Source: an uncultured Bacteroidales bacterium
Lineage (GTDB): Bacteria > Bacteroidota > Bacteroidia > Bacteroidales > Paludibacteraceae
DNA: 64,000 bases
Assembly: GCA_934667275.1 (NCBI GenBank)
Contig: CAKULK010000009.1
Coordinates: forward strand, 1-64,000
Reading direction: 5' to 3'
The translations under genes were made by a program, and so were the position numbers. Below the pieces are notes generated by a model. The model saw only the letters and a list, made by a program, of their open reading frames with translations, was not told where the DNA came from and did not search any database. The stretch's first letter is position 1. The number at the start of each line of letters is the position of its first letter. Below, one piece after another: positions 33,055 through 42,174 of this stretch.

Positions 33055-35808
33055 TTGGCAGAAGATGTCATACATATTCACGGTGCCCGTACACACAACC
33101 TGAAGAATATCTCGGTGGATATTCCGAGAAACAAGTTGGTGGTGATTACGGGCGTGAGCGGTAGCGGCAAGTCGTCGCTGGCGTTTGACACGTTGTTCGC
33201 AGAGGGGCAACGCCGCTATGTGGAGAGCCTGAGCGCATACGCGCGGCAGTTCCTCGGGCGTATGCAGAAGCCCGATGTGGACAGCATTGACGGTATTCCA
33301 CCCGCCGTGGCGATTGAGCAAAAAGTGAGCAGTCGCAATCCGCGCAGCACAGTGGGTACGGTCACGGAGATTTATGACTATATGAAACTATTGTTCGCGC
33401 GCGCGGGACACACCATCTCGCCTATCAGCGGACAAGAAGTGAAACGCCATACGGTGCATGATGTGGTGGAGTGCTTGCGCGAACAAGCCGTGGGTACAAA
33501 AGTGCTGCTACTCTCCCCTATCATTACTGATAATCAGGCACTTGCGGACAAACTGAATGTTTGGCAACAGCAAGGATTCTCACGTCTGTACCGCCTCAAC
33601 GAAGACGGCAGCGGCGACACGTTGCGCATCAATTCCACCACACTACAAAGTGCCGACCACACCTATTTATTAGTAGACAGGGTGGTGGCAGACGGTGAGC
33701 AGGCTACACTCAACCGCTTTGCGGACTCCGTGCAAACGGCTTTTTTTGAAGGAAAAGGTGAATGTCTGCTTCAAGTCACCCCACCCAATGCAGCGGCAGA
33801 AGTACATACATTCTCCGAACGTTTTGAGGCGGACGGCATTACGTTTGTTGAGCCATCGGAACACCTGTTCGATTTCAACAATCCATTGGGTGCGTGCCCT
33901 ACGTGCGGCGGATTCGGCAATGTGATTGGTATTGACCCCGATTTGGTGGTACCGGATAAGTCGCTGTCAGTATATGACGGAGCAATTGCCTGCTGGCGAG
34001 GCGAAAAGATGAGTATGTGGAACGATGCCCTCATATACAGTGCGGACAAGTTTGATTTCCCTGTCCACACGCCGTTCTACGCCCTCACGCATGAGCAGAA
34101 ACAATTGATATGGACGGGCAACAAGTACTTTCATGGACTCAACGATTTCTTCCATGAGTTGGAGAGCAAGCAGTATGCCAAAATTCAGTATCGTGTGATG
34201 CTCAGCCGCTATCGCGGTAAAGCAACTTGTCCTGATTGCGCGGGACTCAGGCTTCGCAAAGAAGCACAATACGTGCAAGTGGGCGACAAGTCTATCACCA
34301 AACTCTGCCAAATGTCCATCAACGATTTGGCGGAGTGGTTCAAGGCATTGCAACTGTCTCAAAACGAATTGCTTGCCGTACAGCAGTTGCTCATTGAGAT
34401 ACAATCACGCCTGCAGTTTATGCAGGACGTCGGTTTGGGCTACCTGACACTCAACCGCACATCCGCCACTTTGTCGGGCGGCGAGAGCCAGCGTATCACA
34501 TTGGCCAAGTCGTTGGGCAGCAGCCTTGTAGGTTCACTATACGTATTGGACGAACCCAGTATCGGACTCCACCCGCGCGACACACACCGGCTGATTCACG
34601 TGCTGAAAGAACTGCGCGACCTCGGCAACACCATTGTGGTAGTGGAACACGACGAGGAGATACAGCGCGCCGCCGACTATATCATTGAAATCGGCCCTGC
34701 GGCAGGCAGGCACGGTGGCGAAGTGGTGTATGCAGGTCCGCCAAAAATGGACGAGTACACCTACTCTCTCCCCCCTTATCATCGTCCGTGGAACAACTAT
34801 ATTGAGGTAGTCGGTGCAGCCGAAAACAACCTCAAAAATATCAATGTCCGTTTCCCGCTCAACGTTATGACCGTGGTGACAGGCGTGAGCGGTAGCGGCA
34901 AATCGTCGTTGGTGAGCAAAGTACTCTACCCTGCCCTGAAAAAGCACTACGGCGGTCTCGCCGAGCGCACGGGCAACTTCGGCAGCCTCCGCGGCAGTCT
35001 GCACTTGATACAAAGCGTGGAGTATGTGGACCAAAACCCGCTCTCCAAGTCCTCGCGCTCGAACCCCGTGACCTACCTCAAGGCGTACGACGAGATCCGA
35101 CGGCTGTTTGCCGACCAGCAACTCAGCCGTCAAATGGGTTTCACGCCTGCACACTTCTCATTCAATACCCCCGGCGGGCGGTGCGAAGAGTGCCAAGGCG
35201 AAGGCACCATCACCATCGAAATGCAGTTTATGGCAGACATCACAATGGTCTGTGACCAATGCCACGGCAAGCGTTTCAAACAGGATGTTTTGGACGTGCA
35301 ATATCGCGGCAAGAATATCTACGACGTGCTGGAAATGACTGTGAATCAAGCCATTGATTTCTTCTCGGAAGACCCTGCCTGCAAGAAAATTGTCGCCCGT
35401 CTCAAGCCCTTGCAGGATGTAGGCATCGGCTACGTGAAACTCGGGCAACCGGGTAGCACCCTCTCTGGCGGCGAGAGCCAGCGCGTGAAGTTGGCATCGT
35501 TCCTTGCACAAGAGAATGCCACCCCCACCCTCTTCATTTTCGACGAGCCCACCACCGGTCTCCATCACCGCGATATTGACGTGCTACTCAGCGCATTAAA
35601 CGCCCTCATCAGCCGCGGGCACACCGTGCTCATCATCGAGCACAACCCGATGGTCATTCTTGCAGCAGACCACGTGATTGACCTCGGCAAGGAGGGCGGC
35701 GACGAAGGCGGACACATCGTGGCGGAAGGCACACCCGAACAAATCATGCAATGCCCTGACAGTTACACGGGGCAGGCATTGTATCGCATGGTACACACTA
35801 ACATATAA
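33055..35808 (+). CDS. uvrA: Excinuclease ABC subunit UvrA
   Basis: A 917-residue UvrA, the DNA damage-recognition ATPase of nucleotide excision repair. Two ABC modules with GVSGSGKSSL twice, zinc motifs CPTC..., CPDC and CEEC...CDQC, and signatures LSGGESQRITLA and LSGGESQRVKLA. IHGARTHNLKNI fixes the N-terminus. The only start consistent with it is a TTG at 33055, one codon after the in-frame TAA of the preceding gene; no ATG is available. UvrA is thus probably translated by reinitiation. Confidence 0.93.
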   Translation: MAEDVIHIHGARTHNLKNISVDIPRNKLVVITGVSGSGKSSLAFDTLFAEGQRRYVESLSAYARQFLGRMQKPDVDSIDGIPPAVAIEQKVSSRNPRSTVGTVTEIYDYMKLLFARAGHTISPISGQEVKRHTVHDVVECLREQAVGTKVLLLSPIITDNQALADKLNVWQQQGFSRLYRLNEDGSGDTLRINSTTLQSADHTYLLVDRVVADGEQATLNRFADSVQTAFFEGKGECLLQVTPPNAAAEVHTFSERFEADGITFVEPSEHLFDFNNPLGACPTCGGFGNVIGIDPDLVVPDKSLSVYDGAIACWRGEKMSMWNDALIYSADKFDFPVHTPFYALTHEQKQLIWTGNKYFHGLNDFFHELESKQYAKIQYRVMLSRYRGKATCPDCAGLRLRKEAQYVQVGDKSITKLCQMSINDLAEWFKALQLSQNELLAVQQLLIEIQSRLQFMQDVGLGYLTLNRTSATLSGGESQRITLAKSLGSSLVGSLYVLDEPSIGLHPRDTHRLIHVLKELRDLGNTIVVVEHDEEIQRAADYIIEIGPAAGRHGGEVVYAGPPKMDEYTYSLPPYHRPWNNYIEVVGAAENNLKNINVRFPLNVMTVVTGVSGSGKSSLVSKVLYPALKKHYGGLAERTGNFGSLRGSLHLIQSVEYVDQNPLSKSSRSNPVTYLKAYDEIRRLFADQQLSRQMGFTPAHFSFNTPGGRCEECQGEGTITIEMQFMADITMVCDQCHGKRFKQDVLDVQYRGKNIYDVLEMTVNQAIDFFSEDPACKKIVARLKPLQDVGIGYVKLGQPGSTLSGGESQRVKLASFLAQENATPTLFIFDEPTTGLHHRDIDVLLSALNALISRGHTVLIIEHNPMVILAADHVIDLGKEGGDEGGHIVAEGTPEQIMQCPDSYTGQALYRMVHTNI

Positions 35809-35832
35809 CCAACATATAACTATCCTATAACA
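35800..35832 (+). repeat. 11-bp tandem repeat across the uvrA stop codon
   Basis: AACATATAACC (35800-35810), AACATATAACT (35811-35821) and ATCCTATAACA (35822-35832) fill the gap between uvrA and the next ATG. The first unit contains the uvrA TAA stop. Confidence 0.7.
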
Positions 35833-35838
35833 AAATCA

Positions 35839-37668
35839 ATGGTTAGCGTTGAGCATCTCTGCATAGAATTTTCGTCACGCCCCGTCTTGGACGACATCTC
35901 CTTCCTCATCAACCCGAAGGACCGCATCGCCCTTGTCGGCAAGAACGGCGCGGGCAAATCCACCCTTCTCAAACTCCTCGCAGGCATCGAGCACCCCACT
36001 TCGGGGCGTATCTCGCGCGATGCCGACCTCACCATCGGCTACCTGCCGCAGGTGATGATGCACATCGACGGGCGCACCCTCCGCGAGGACGTCATGCAGG
36101 TCTTCCACGACGAAGACCCGCAAGAGCAGGCGCGACACATCGCCGAGATGGACCGCACCATCATCGGACTCGGCTTCGAGCGCAAGGACTTCGACCGCCC
36201 CTGCTCCGAGTTCTCCGGCGGCTGGCGTATGCGTATCGAACTTGCCAAGATTCTGTTGCAACACCCTGACCTGCTGCTTCTTGACGAGCCGACCAACCAC
36301 CTCGACATCGAGTCTATCCAGTGGCTGGAGGACTTCCTCCGCACCAACAACAGTGCCCTCGTCCTCGTCAGTCACGACCGCGCGTTCATCGACAACGTCA
36401 CCACGCGCACCATCGAAATCACCCTCGGGCGCATCTACGACTACAACGTCAACTACAGCCATTTCCTCGAACTCCGCCGCGAGCGGCACGAGCAGCAGGT
36501 GCGCGCCTACCTCAATCAGCAGAAGATGATTCAGGAAACCGAAGAGTTCATCGAGCGTTTCCGCTACAAACCCACCAAGTCCGTGCAGGTGCAGTCGCGC
36601 ATCAAGCAACTCGAAAAACTCGAGCGCCTTGAGGTGGATCAGGAGGACACGTCCCGTCTGAATCTGCGATTTCCGCCTGCCCCGCGCAGTGGCGACTTCC
36701 CGCTCATCGTGGAGGACCTCCGCAAGGATTTCGGCACGCACACCGTCTTTTCCGGCGTCACGTTCACCATTCGCCGCGGCGAGAAAGTGGCTTTCGTCGG
36801 CAAGAACGGCGAGGGTAAGACCACCCTCGTGCGCTGTATCATGGGGCAACTCGACTACATGGGCACGCTCCGCCTCGGGCACAACGTCAAAATCGGCTAT
36901 TTCGCGCAGAACCAGGCCGCGCTGCTCGATGGCGAACTCACCGTCTTCCAAACGATTGACAACGTGGCAGTTGGCGACATTCGCACGCGCATACGCGATA
37001 TTTTAGGTGCCTTTATGTTTGGCGGCGAGGCATCCGAGAAGAAGGTCAAGGTACTCTCCGGCGGCGAGCGCAGCCGGTTGGCGATGATTCGCCTGCTGCT
37101 GGAGCCCTGCAACCTCCTCATTCTCGACGAGCCGACCAACCACCTCGACATGCAGTCCAAGGACGTCCTCAAGGCAGCCTTGCGCGATTTCAACGGCACC
37201 GTCATACTGGTCAGCCACGACCGCGACTTCCTCGACGGGCTGGTCAGCAAGGTCTATGAGTTCGGCGGCGGCAAGGTGCGCGAGCACCTCGGCGGCATCT
37301 ACGACTTCCTCCGCGCCAAGAAAATCGACAGCCTGCAAGAGTTGGAGCGCAAAAATCCAACAGCGCAGCGGTCTGACAGCGATAGCGGTCTAACAGCACA
37401 GCGGTCTGACAGCGACAGCGGTCCGAACGGCGGCAGTGCCTCCTACGCCGCCCAAAAGGCTGCCTCTGCTGCCCGCCGCAAGCGCGAAAAGCAAATCGCG
37501 GACATCGAAGCCGCCATCGCACGCCTCGAACAAGAGCAATCGGACATGGAAACCCTCCTGGCCGACCCTGCCAACCAGACGCCCGACAACTTCCAGCGCT
37601 ACGACCACATCAAGCGCGAAATCGAACAGCGTATGTATGAATGGGAAATCCTCAGCGAAGACGCGTGA
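35839..37668 (+). CDS. ABC-F family ATPase
   Basis: A 609-residue ABC-F protein of the Uup/YheS-like group, ribosome-associated by family. Walker A GKNGAGKST and GKNGEGKTT, signatures FSGGWRMRIELA and LSGGERSRLAM, Walker B LLLDEPTNHLDIES and LILDEPTNHLDMQS. Between the second ATPase domain and a C-terminal coiled coil (about residues 535-605) is an 11-residue tandem repeat, AQRSDSDSG twice. It follows uvrA by 30 bp, all repeat sequence. Confidence 0.9.
   Translation: MVSVEHLCIEFSSRPVLDDISFLINPKDRIALVGKNGAGKSTLLKLLAGIEHPTSGRISRDADLTIGYLPQVMMHIDGRTLREDVMQVFHDEDPQEQARHIAEMDRTIIGLGFERKDFDRPCSEFSGGWRMRIELAKILLQHPDLLLLDEPTNHLDIESIQWLEDFLRTNNSALVLVSHDRAFIDNVTTRTIEITLGRIYDYNVNYSHFLELRRERHEQQVRAYLNQQKMIQETEEFIERFRYKPTKSVQVQSRIKQLEKLERLEVDQEDTSRLNLRFPPAPRSGDFPLIVEDLRKDFGTHTVFSGVTFTIRRGEKVAFVGKNGEGKTTLVRCIMGQLDYMGTLRLGHNVKIGYFAQNQAALLDGELTVFQTIDNVAVGDIRTRIRDILGAFMFGGEASEKKVKVLSGGERSRLAMIRLLLEPCNLLILDEPTNHLDMQSKDVLKAALRDFNGTVILVSHDRDFLDGLVSKVYEFGGGKVREHLGGIYDFLRAKKIDSLQELERKNPTAQRSDSDSGLTAQRSDSDSGPNGGSASYAAQKAASAARRKREKQIADIEAAIARLEQEQSDMETLLADPANQTPDNFQRYDHIKREIEQRMYEWEILSEDA
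37359..37424 (+). repeat. In-frame 33-bp tandem repeat within the ABC-F gene
   Basis: Two 33-nt copies (37359-37391 and 37392-37424) differ at three positions and encode an 11-residue Ser/Asp-rich repeat. The period is three times 11 bp, recalling the intergenic repeats. Confidence 0.85.
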
Positions 37669-37707
37669 TTTATGCAAACATTTATTAACGGATTTCGCCG
37701 CAACACC

Positions 37708-37799
37708 CTCGGGTCAAACAGCATAGGATAAGCAAGGGATAAGCAGAGGATAGGCTACCGATAGACAACCGATAAAACGACAATAATCTAACAAAACTT
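37708..37799 (+). repeat. Header plus 11-bp tandem repeat element, copy C
   Basis: The 15-nt header CTCGGGTCAAACAGC (37708-37722) is followed by seven 11-nt units in perfect register. They are ATAGGATAAGC (37723), AAGGGATAAGC (37734), AGAGGATAGGC (37745), TACCGATAGAC (37756), AACCGATAAAA (37767), CGACAATAATC (37778) and a weaker last unit. The next ATG is 43 bp downstream on the same strand. Clearest copy of the family in the window. Confidence 0.8.
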
Positions 37800-37841
37800 C
37801 ACACTTTTAGCACCCTGCCGCAAGGCACCTGCCCACCAAGT

Positions 37842-39014
37842 ATGAACGAGATAATTGACTACATCAAATCATTCCTGCTCTATGGCGACACCACCGCCGC
37901 CGCGCAGGTCGGCTACACCGCGGACACCGCGCAGTGGAGCCGTTACCGTGTCGTCATCATGCCCTGCGGACACCTCGGCGCCGACCTCGTCATGCCCGAC
38001 TTCGCCCACCCCGAAGTGGAGCGTATCGGCGACACCCTCGTCGTTCATACCGACTTGATTTACAACACGTTCTTCTTCGTTTCGCGTGCCGAAGAACTCC
38101 TCACTGCCGACCGTGACGAGCACGGTCGCTTCACGGCAAAGAACTCCGTCTTGGGGCAGAACAACCGGCTCCTCATCCCTATCGTGGACGAATACGCCCG
38201 ATTCCTGATGAAACTGCTCGAACTGCCCCTGCCCGACGCAGGTTTCAGCCATATCTACCTCACCCACGATGTGGATACTATTGAGCATTTCCGCCACTTC
38301 CGCGGAGCCGTCGGGGGCATCCTCCGCGGGCAATGCCAACAGGTGCGCACCGCCCTGCGCAGCCTCCACGGCGACCCCGCCTACACGTTCCCGTGGCTCA
38401 TCAATCAGGACAGGCTGCTGCCCGACGCCACACGCATATATTTTATAAAGTACACGCACGGGCGCGCGTACGACTACCCGCAGTACGACCTGCAAGGACG
38501 TGATTATCACCATGTTGCCAACCTGCTCCGTCACAGCGGCGCATTGCTGGGCTTGCACTCGTCCTACTACGGCGACCTGCCCTCTACGGACGTGAATGCC
38601 ACGCTCGCTCCCGCAATCCCCGACTGGCGGTACCACCGCAGTCACTATCTCCGTTGCTCCATTGACCAGATGCAACGCCTTGCCGACGCGGGCATAACGG
38701 ACGACTTCACCATGGGTTTCCCCGATGCTGTCGGTTTCCGTCTGCAGACCACCCGCCCCGTCCGTTTCATAAATCCCAAAACCATGAGGCTCACTCCCCT
38801 TACCTTCCACCCCCTCACCGTCATGGACTGCACACTCAGTGCCGAACGCTATATGCATCTGCCCGAAGACGAAGCCTTCTTCGAGTGCGAGCGGCTCTTC
38901 GACAAAGTGCACCAGAACAGCGGTGAAATCGTACTTCTCTGGCATAACACGAGCATCACCCCCACCACCTACCACCGCTCTTTGTACCCCCAACTCCTCA
39001 CCCTTCTCGCATAG
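37842..39014 (+). CDS. Polysaccharide deacetylase-like protein
   Basis: A 390-residue protein with LTHDVDTIEHF (about residue 140), the metal-binding Asp-Asp motif region of carbohydrate esterase 4-type (NodB-like) deacetylases. Other blocks are LGLHSSYYGD (about 240), MGFPDAVGFR (about 290) and a late VLLWHNT (about 365), typical of the large deacetylase-like proteins of Bacteroidota polysaccharide loci. No signal peptide is visible. Two glycosyltransferase genes follow within a few bases, supporting a role in building a surface glycan. Confidence 0.82.
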   Translation: MNEIIDYIKSFLLYGDTTAAAQVGYTADTAQWSRYRVVIMPCGHLGADLVMPDFAHPEVERIGDTLVVHTDLIYNTFFFVSRAEELLTADRDEHGRFTAKNSVLGQNNRLLIPIVDEYARFLMKLLELPLPDAGFSHIYLTHDVDTIEHFRHFRGAVGGILRGQCQQVRTALRSLHGDPAYTFPWLINQDRLLPDATRIYFIKYTHGRAYDYPQYDLQGRDYHHVANLLRHSGALLGLHSSYYGDLPSTDVNATLAPAIPDWRYHRSHYLRCSIDQMQRLADAGITDDFTMGFPDAVGFRLQTTRPVRFINPKTMRLTPLTFHPLTVMDCTLSAERYMHLPEDEAFFECERLFDKVHQNSGEIVLLWHNTSITPTTYHRSLYPQLLTLLA

Positions 39015-39018
39015 TAGC

Positions 39019-40128
39019 ATGCCCTACCGTATCCTCATAGTATCTGATCCTTATGGCAAACCGTCATACGCACCACGGTTACGCTTTCTTTGTGACTATT
39101 TAGTGAAACGCGGCTATCAGCCTGTCGTCTATACCGAGCAGTTCCAATCCCACGACTTCCCGCATACCTACCCCATCCACGAGAAACCCCTCTACTATCA
39201 CCACTCGTGGCAATGGGTCATCTATGCCTTTTGGTCGCTGCTCACCGATTGGCGCAACAGGCAGTTCTCGCGCTGGCTGCGCCGGCAGGTGCAGAACCAA
39301 GTCTTCGACCTTGTCTTTTGCACTACCTTTTCCACGTTCCCCCTTCGCGCCGCCCTCGACGTAGCGCGCGAACACCATATCCCTCTCTTTGTCGATATCC
39401 GCGACTTGGACGAACAAGTGCCTGATGCACAATACCAAGCCCATCGCCAATGGTGGGCACGACCATTCCGCAAGATTTATCGCAATGTCAATATCCGCCG
39501 ACGCAACCGCGTCCTGTGCCATGCCGACTACATTACCACCGTTTCTCCATGGCATGTGGATTTTTTGCGCCACTTCAACGCTAATGTCCACCTTATATAC
39601 AACGGCTACGACCCAACGCAATTCTACCCGCAAGATATACCGTCCGGAGAGTTTCTCATCACCTATATCGGACGTATCTATGAGTTCCAAAACACCTCGC
39701 TTATTGAGCAGGCTGTCCGCGAACTAGCCCTGCCAGACTTGCATTTGAACTTTCACACACCCGAGTGTAACCCTATTCCTATCAACGCTGTGGGCGATGA
39801 AATCAGGCGAAGTAGCATTTTATTGGTGCTAACCAACCCTTCGGCGCACGGTATGATGACCACCAAGTTCTTTGAGGCACTCGGTTGCGAAAAGCCTGTT
39901 TTATGTTTGCCATCCGATGAGGGCTGTTTGGCACAAACAATCCGTGAGACCCATGCAGGCTTGGCCTCGTCTGACCTCAATGAAATCAAGGCTTTTATGA
40001 TGGACAAGTATCACGAATGGCAAGCCAATGGTTTTACCCGTCAACCCGTTACCGATAAGCAGCAATTCTCCCGCCAACATCAGGCGGAGCAGTTCGAGCA
40101 ACTATTTCTACCATTTCTCCACAGATAA
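39019..40128 (+). CDS. Glycosyltransferase, family 4-like
   Basis: A 369-residue GT-B-fold glycosyltransferase. The N-terminal domain starts MPYRILIVSDPYGKPSYAPR and the acceptor side includes DLVFCTTFSTFPLRAAL. The donor domain has FLITYIGRIYEFQNTSLIE and the glutamate region TTKFFEALGCEKPVLCLP (about residue 290). Sugar specificity is unknown. The ATG at 39019 is 5 bp after the deacetylase stop; the longer frame upstream overlaps that gene and has no family support. Confidence 0.86.
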   Translation: MPYRILIVSDPYGKPSYAPRLRFLCDYLVKRGYQPVVYTEQFQSHDFPHTYPIHEKPLYYHHSWQWVIYAFWSLLTDWRNRQFSRWLRRQVQNQVFDLVFCTTFSTFPLRAALDVAREHHIPLFVDIRDLDEQVPDAQYQAHRQWWARPFRKIYRNVNIRRRNRVLCHADYITTVSPWHVDFLRHFNANVHLIYNGYDPTQFYPQDIPSGEFLITYIGRIYEFQNTSLIEQAVRELALPDLHLNFHTPECNPIPINAVGDEIRRSSILLVLTNPSAHGMMTTKFFEALGCEKPVLCLPSDEGCLAQTIRETHAGLASSDLNEIKAFMMDKYHEWQANGFTRQPVTDKQQFSRQHQAEQFEQLFLPFLHR

Positions 40129-40130
40129 TC

Positions 40131-40862
40131 ATGCCCGTAATCAGCGTCATAGTACCCGTTTATAATGCCGAGCCCTACTTGGCACAATGCATTGAGTCGT
40201 TGCTCTGCCAGACACACCGTAACCTGCAGATTATCCTCGTCAATGACGGCTCTACGGACAACAGTCCGGCAATTGCAGAACGGTACACCCGTGCCGATGC
40301 GCGCGTGGAACTGTACACACAGCCTGACTTGGGGCAGTCTGCAGCACGCAACAACGGTATGCTTCACGCCACGGGTGACTACATCTCTTTTATCGATGCC
40401 GACGACTACATTGATGCCGGTTTCTACCAAACACTCCTCCAAGCCTGCCAACCAGACACCGACATCGTACAAATAGGCTACCGTCGTGTGCAAGAGGGCA
40501 AAGTGCTCACCGAGCAGTGTCCTCGTACGTTCTTCCAGTTCACATCACCTTGCATGAGGCTCTATCGGCGCGACTTTCTCACATGCCACCGCCTGACCTT
40601 CACCGAGGGCATGATTTACGAAGACGTGCTCTTCTCCATCGACCTTTGGAGTGCGTACCCGACCTACCGTATGGCACACTATACGGGTTACAACTACCGC
40701 TTGAATCCCCATTCCACCACTGCCGCACGCAACCGTCAGGCAGAGCAGACCCTTTTCGCTGCCCTGCGCCAACGATATGCCGCCGCACACGATATACGGC
40801 TCAAGGGGTTGATTGCCTATACCTGTATCCGACTGAAATTACATTTTGCATACCATGAATAA
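40131..40862 (+). CDS. Glycosyltransferase family 2
   Basis: A 243-residue GT2 (GT-A fold) enzyme: SVIVPVYNAEPYLAQCIESL at the N-terminus, NDGSTDNSP, AARNNGM and the metal-binding DADD in ISFIDADDYID (about residue 90), then EDVLFSIDLW as the acceptor-side motif. It starts 3 bp after the previous glycosyltransferase and ends 8 bp inside the next gene, so all are cotranscribed. Confidence 0.9.
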   Translation: MPVISVIVPVYNAEPYLAQCIESLLCQTHRNLQIILVNDGSTDNSPAIAERYTRADARVELYTQPDLGQSAARNNGMLHATGDYISFIDADDYIDAGFYQTLLQACQPDTDIVQIGYRRVQEGKVLTEQCPRTFFQFTSPCMRLYRRDFLTCHRLTFTEGMIYEDVLFSIDLWSAYPTYRMAHYTGYNYRLNPHSTTAARNRQAEQTLFAALRQRYAAAHDIRLKGLIAYTCIRLKLHFAYHE

Positions 40863-42141
40863 CGAACACATCCTTCAACTCCTGCATCAGGAGGTTATCC
40901 CTGCCATCGGTTGTACCGAACCGATAGCAGTCGCACTCTGTGTGGCACGTGCCACCGAACTGCTCGGAGCCGAACCCGACCGCATCACCGTGCATCTGAG
41001 CAAGAATATCTACAAGAACGCCATGGCGGTAGGTATTCCCAACACGGGCATGACGGGACTTCCCATAGCCATCGCCTTGGGTGCCACCGTCGGCAAGTCC
41101 GAGTATAAACTCGAGGTATTGCGCGATGCCACACCCGATGCCGTAGCCTACGCGCGCGCATATATGGAGCGTGTGCCCGCCGACATTCAGGTGGACGCCG
41201 ATGCGCCCGATGTCCTCTATATCCGTGCCGAAGTGTCCAAGAACGGCATCTCCGCCCACGCCACTATCCAAGGCGACCACACCCGTTTCGTCGAAGACAC
41301 CCAATGCGAAGCCAACAACGCGCAGCCAACAACGTGCGAAACAACAACCAACGCGGAGCCACTAACGTTGCGTACCGTTTACGACTACGCAACCACAACG
41401 CCATTGGACTCCGTCCAATTCCTCTTGGATGGCGCGAAGATGAATGTCTGCGCGGCAGAAACATCCTTCACGGGTTCTTACGGTCACGGTCTCGGACGTT
41501 TGCTGCACATCACCCCCGACACACCCAATGCCGCTATTGAGGCATTGTTTGGCAATACGCTGTTCACCAAAATCATCAGTTACACCTGTGGCGCATGCGA
41601 CGCACGTATGTCGGGAGCCATGGTGCCGGTGATGAGCAACTCGGGCTCGGGCAATCAGGGCATCTCCTGCTCCGTGCCCGTCTATCTCTACGCACAGGAG
41701 AACCACTGCACCGAAGAGCAGACGCTCCGCGCGCTCACCCTCAGCAATCTCACTGTCATCTACATCAAGCAGTCGCTCGGTCGCCTCTCCGCACTCTGCG
41801 GCTGTGTGGTAGCAGCCACAGGCTCAGCGGTCGGCATCACCTACCTCATGGGTGGCAACTACACCGAAATCACCTACGCAATCAAGAACATGATTGCCAA
41901 CATCTCCGGCATGATTTGTGATGGAGCCAAACCGGGCTGTGCCCTCAAGGTCACCAGTGGTATCTCCACCGCCATCATGAGTGCTTTCCTTGCCATGCAG
42001 CATTCGTATGCCGACAGCACCGAAGGCATTGTCGAGGAGGACATCGACCGTACCATACGCAACCTCACCCGTATCGGGCACGACGGCATGACGCAGACGG
42101 ACGACCTCATTCTCGACATCATGACCCACAAGCAGCAATAA
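40855..42141 (+). CDS. UPF0597/CyuA-type L-cysteine desulfidase-like protein
   Basis: A 428-residue protein of the UPF0597 family, related to serine dehydratase alpha chain and L-cysteine desulfidase. It has AIGCTEPIAVALC at the N-terminus and the cysteine-containing iron-sulfur region ISGMICDGAKPGCALKVTSG (about residues 345-365). Probably degrades L-cysteine to pyruvate, ammonia and sulfide (family-based). A low-complexity insert of Thr, Asn, Cys and Gln (about residues 150-180) interrupts the conserved fold and is encoded by short imperfect repeats. The ATG at 40855 overlaps the GT2 stop. Confidence 0.85.
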   Translation: MNNEHILQLLHQEVIPAIGCTEPIAVALCVARATELLGAEPDRITVHLSKNIYKNAMAVGIPNTGMTGLPIAIALGATVGKSEYKLEVLRDATPDAVAYARAYMERVPADIQVDADAPDVLYIRAEVSKNGISAHATIQGDHTRFVEDTQCEANNAQPTTCETTTNAEPLTLRTVYDYATTTPLDSVQFLLDGAKMNVCAAETSFTGSYGHGLGRLLHITPDTPNAAIEALFGNTLFTKIISYTCGACDARMSGAMVPVMSNSGSGNQGISCSVPVYLYAQENHCTEEQTLRALTLSNLTVIYIKQSLGRLSALCGCVVAATGSAVGITYLMGGNYTEITYAIKNMIANISGMICDGAKPGCALKVTSGISTAIMSAFLAMQHSYADSTEGIVEEDIDRTIRNLTRIGHDGMTQTDDLILDIMTHKQQ

Positions 42142-42174
42142 AGCAGCAACTAAGCAACAATAAACCAGTCATAT
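42131..42174 (+). repeat. 11-bp tandem repeat between the desulfidase gene and prfB
   Basis: Four consecutive 11-nt units: AGCAGCAATAA (42131), AGCAGCAACTA (42142), AGCAACAATAA (42153), ACCAGTCATAT (42164). The first includes the upstream stop codon and the last ends exactly at the prfB ATG. Confidence 0.75.

Noticed and set aside
37869..39020. 383-residue open frame opposite the deacetylase-like gene
   Set aside because: Antisense shadow; the plus-strand protein has clear family motifs and fits the operon.
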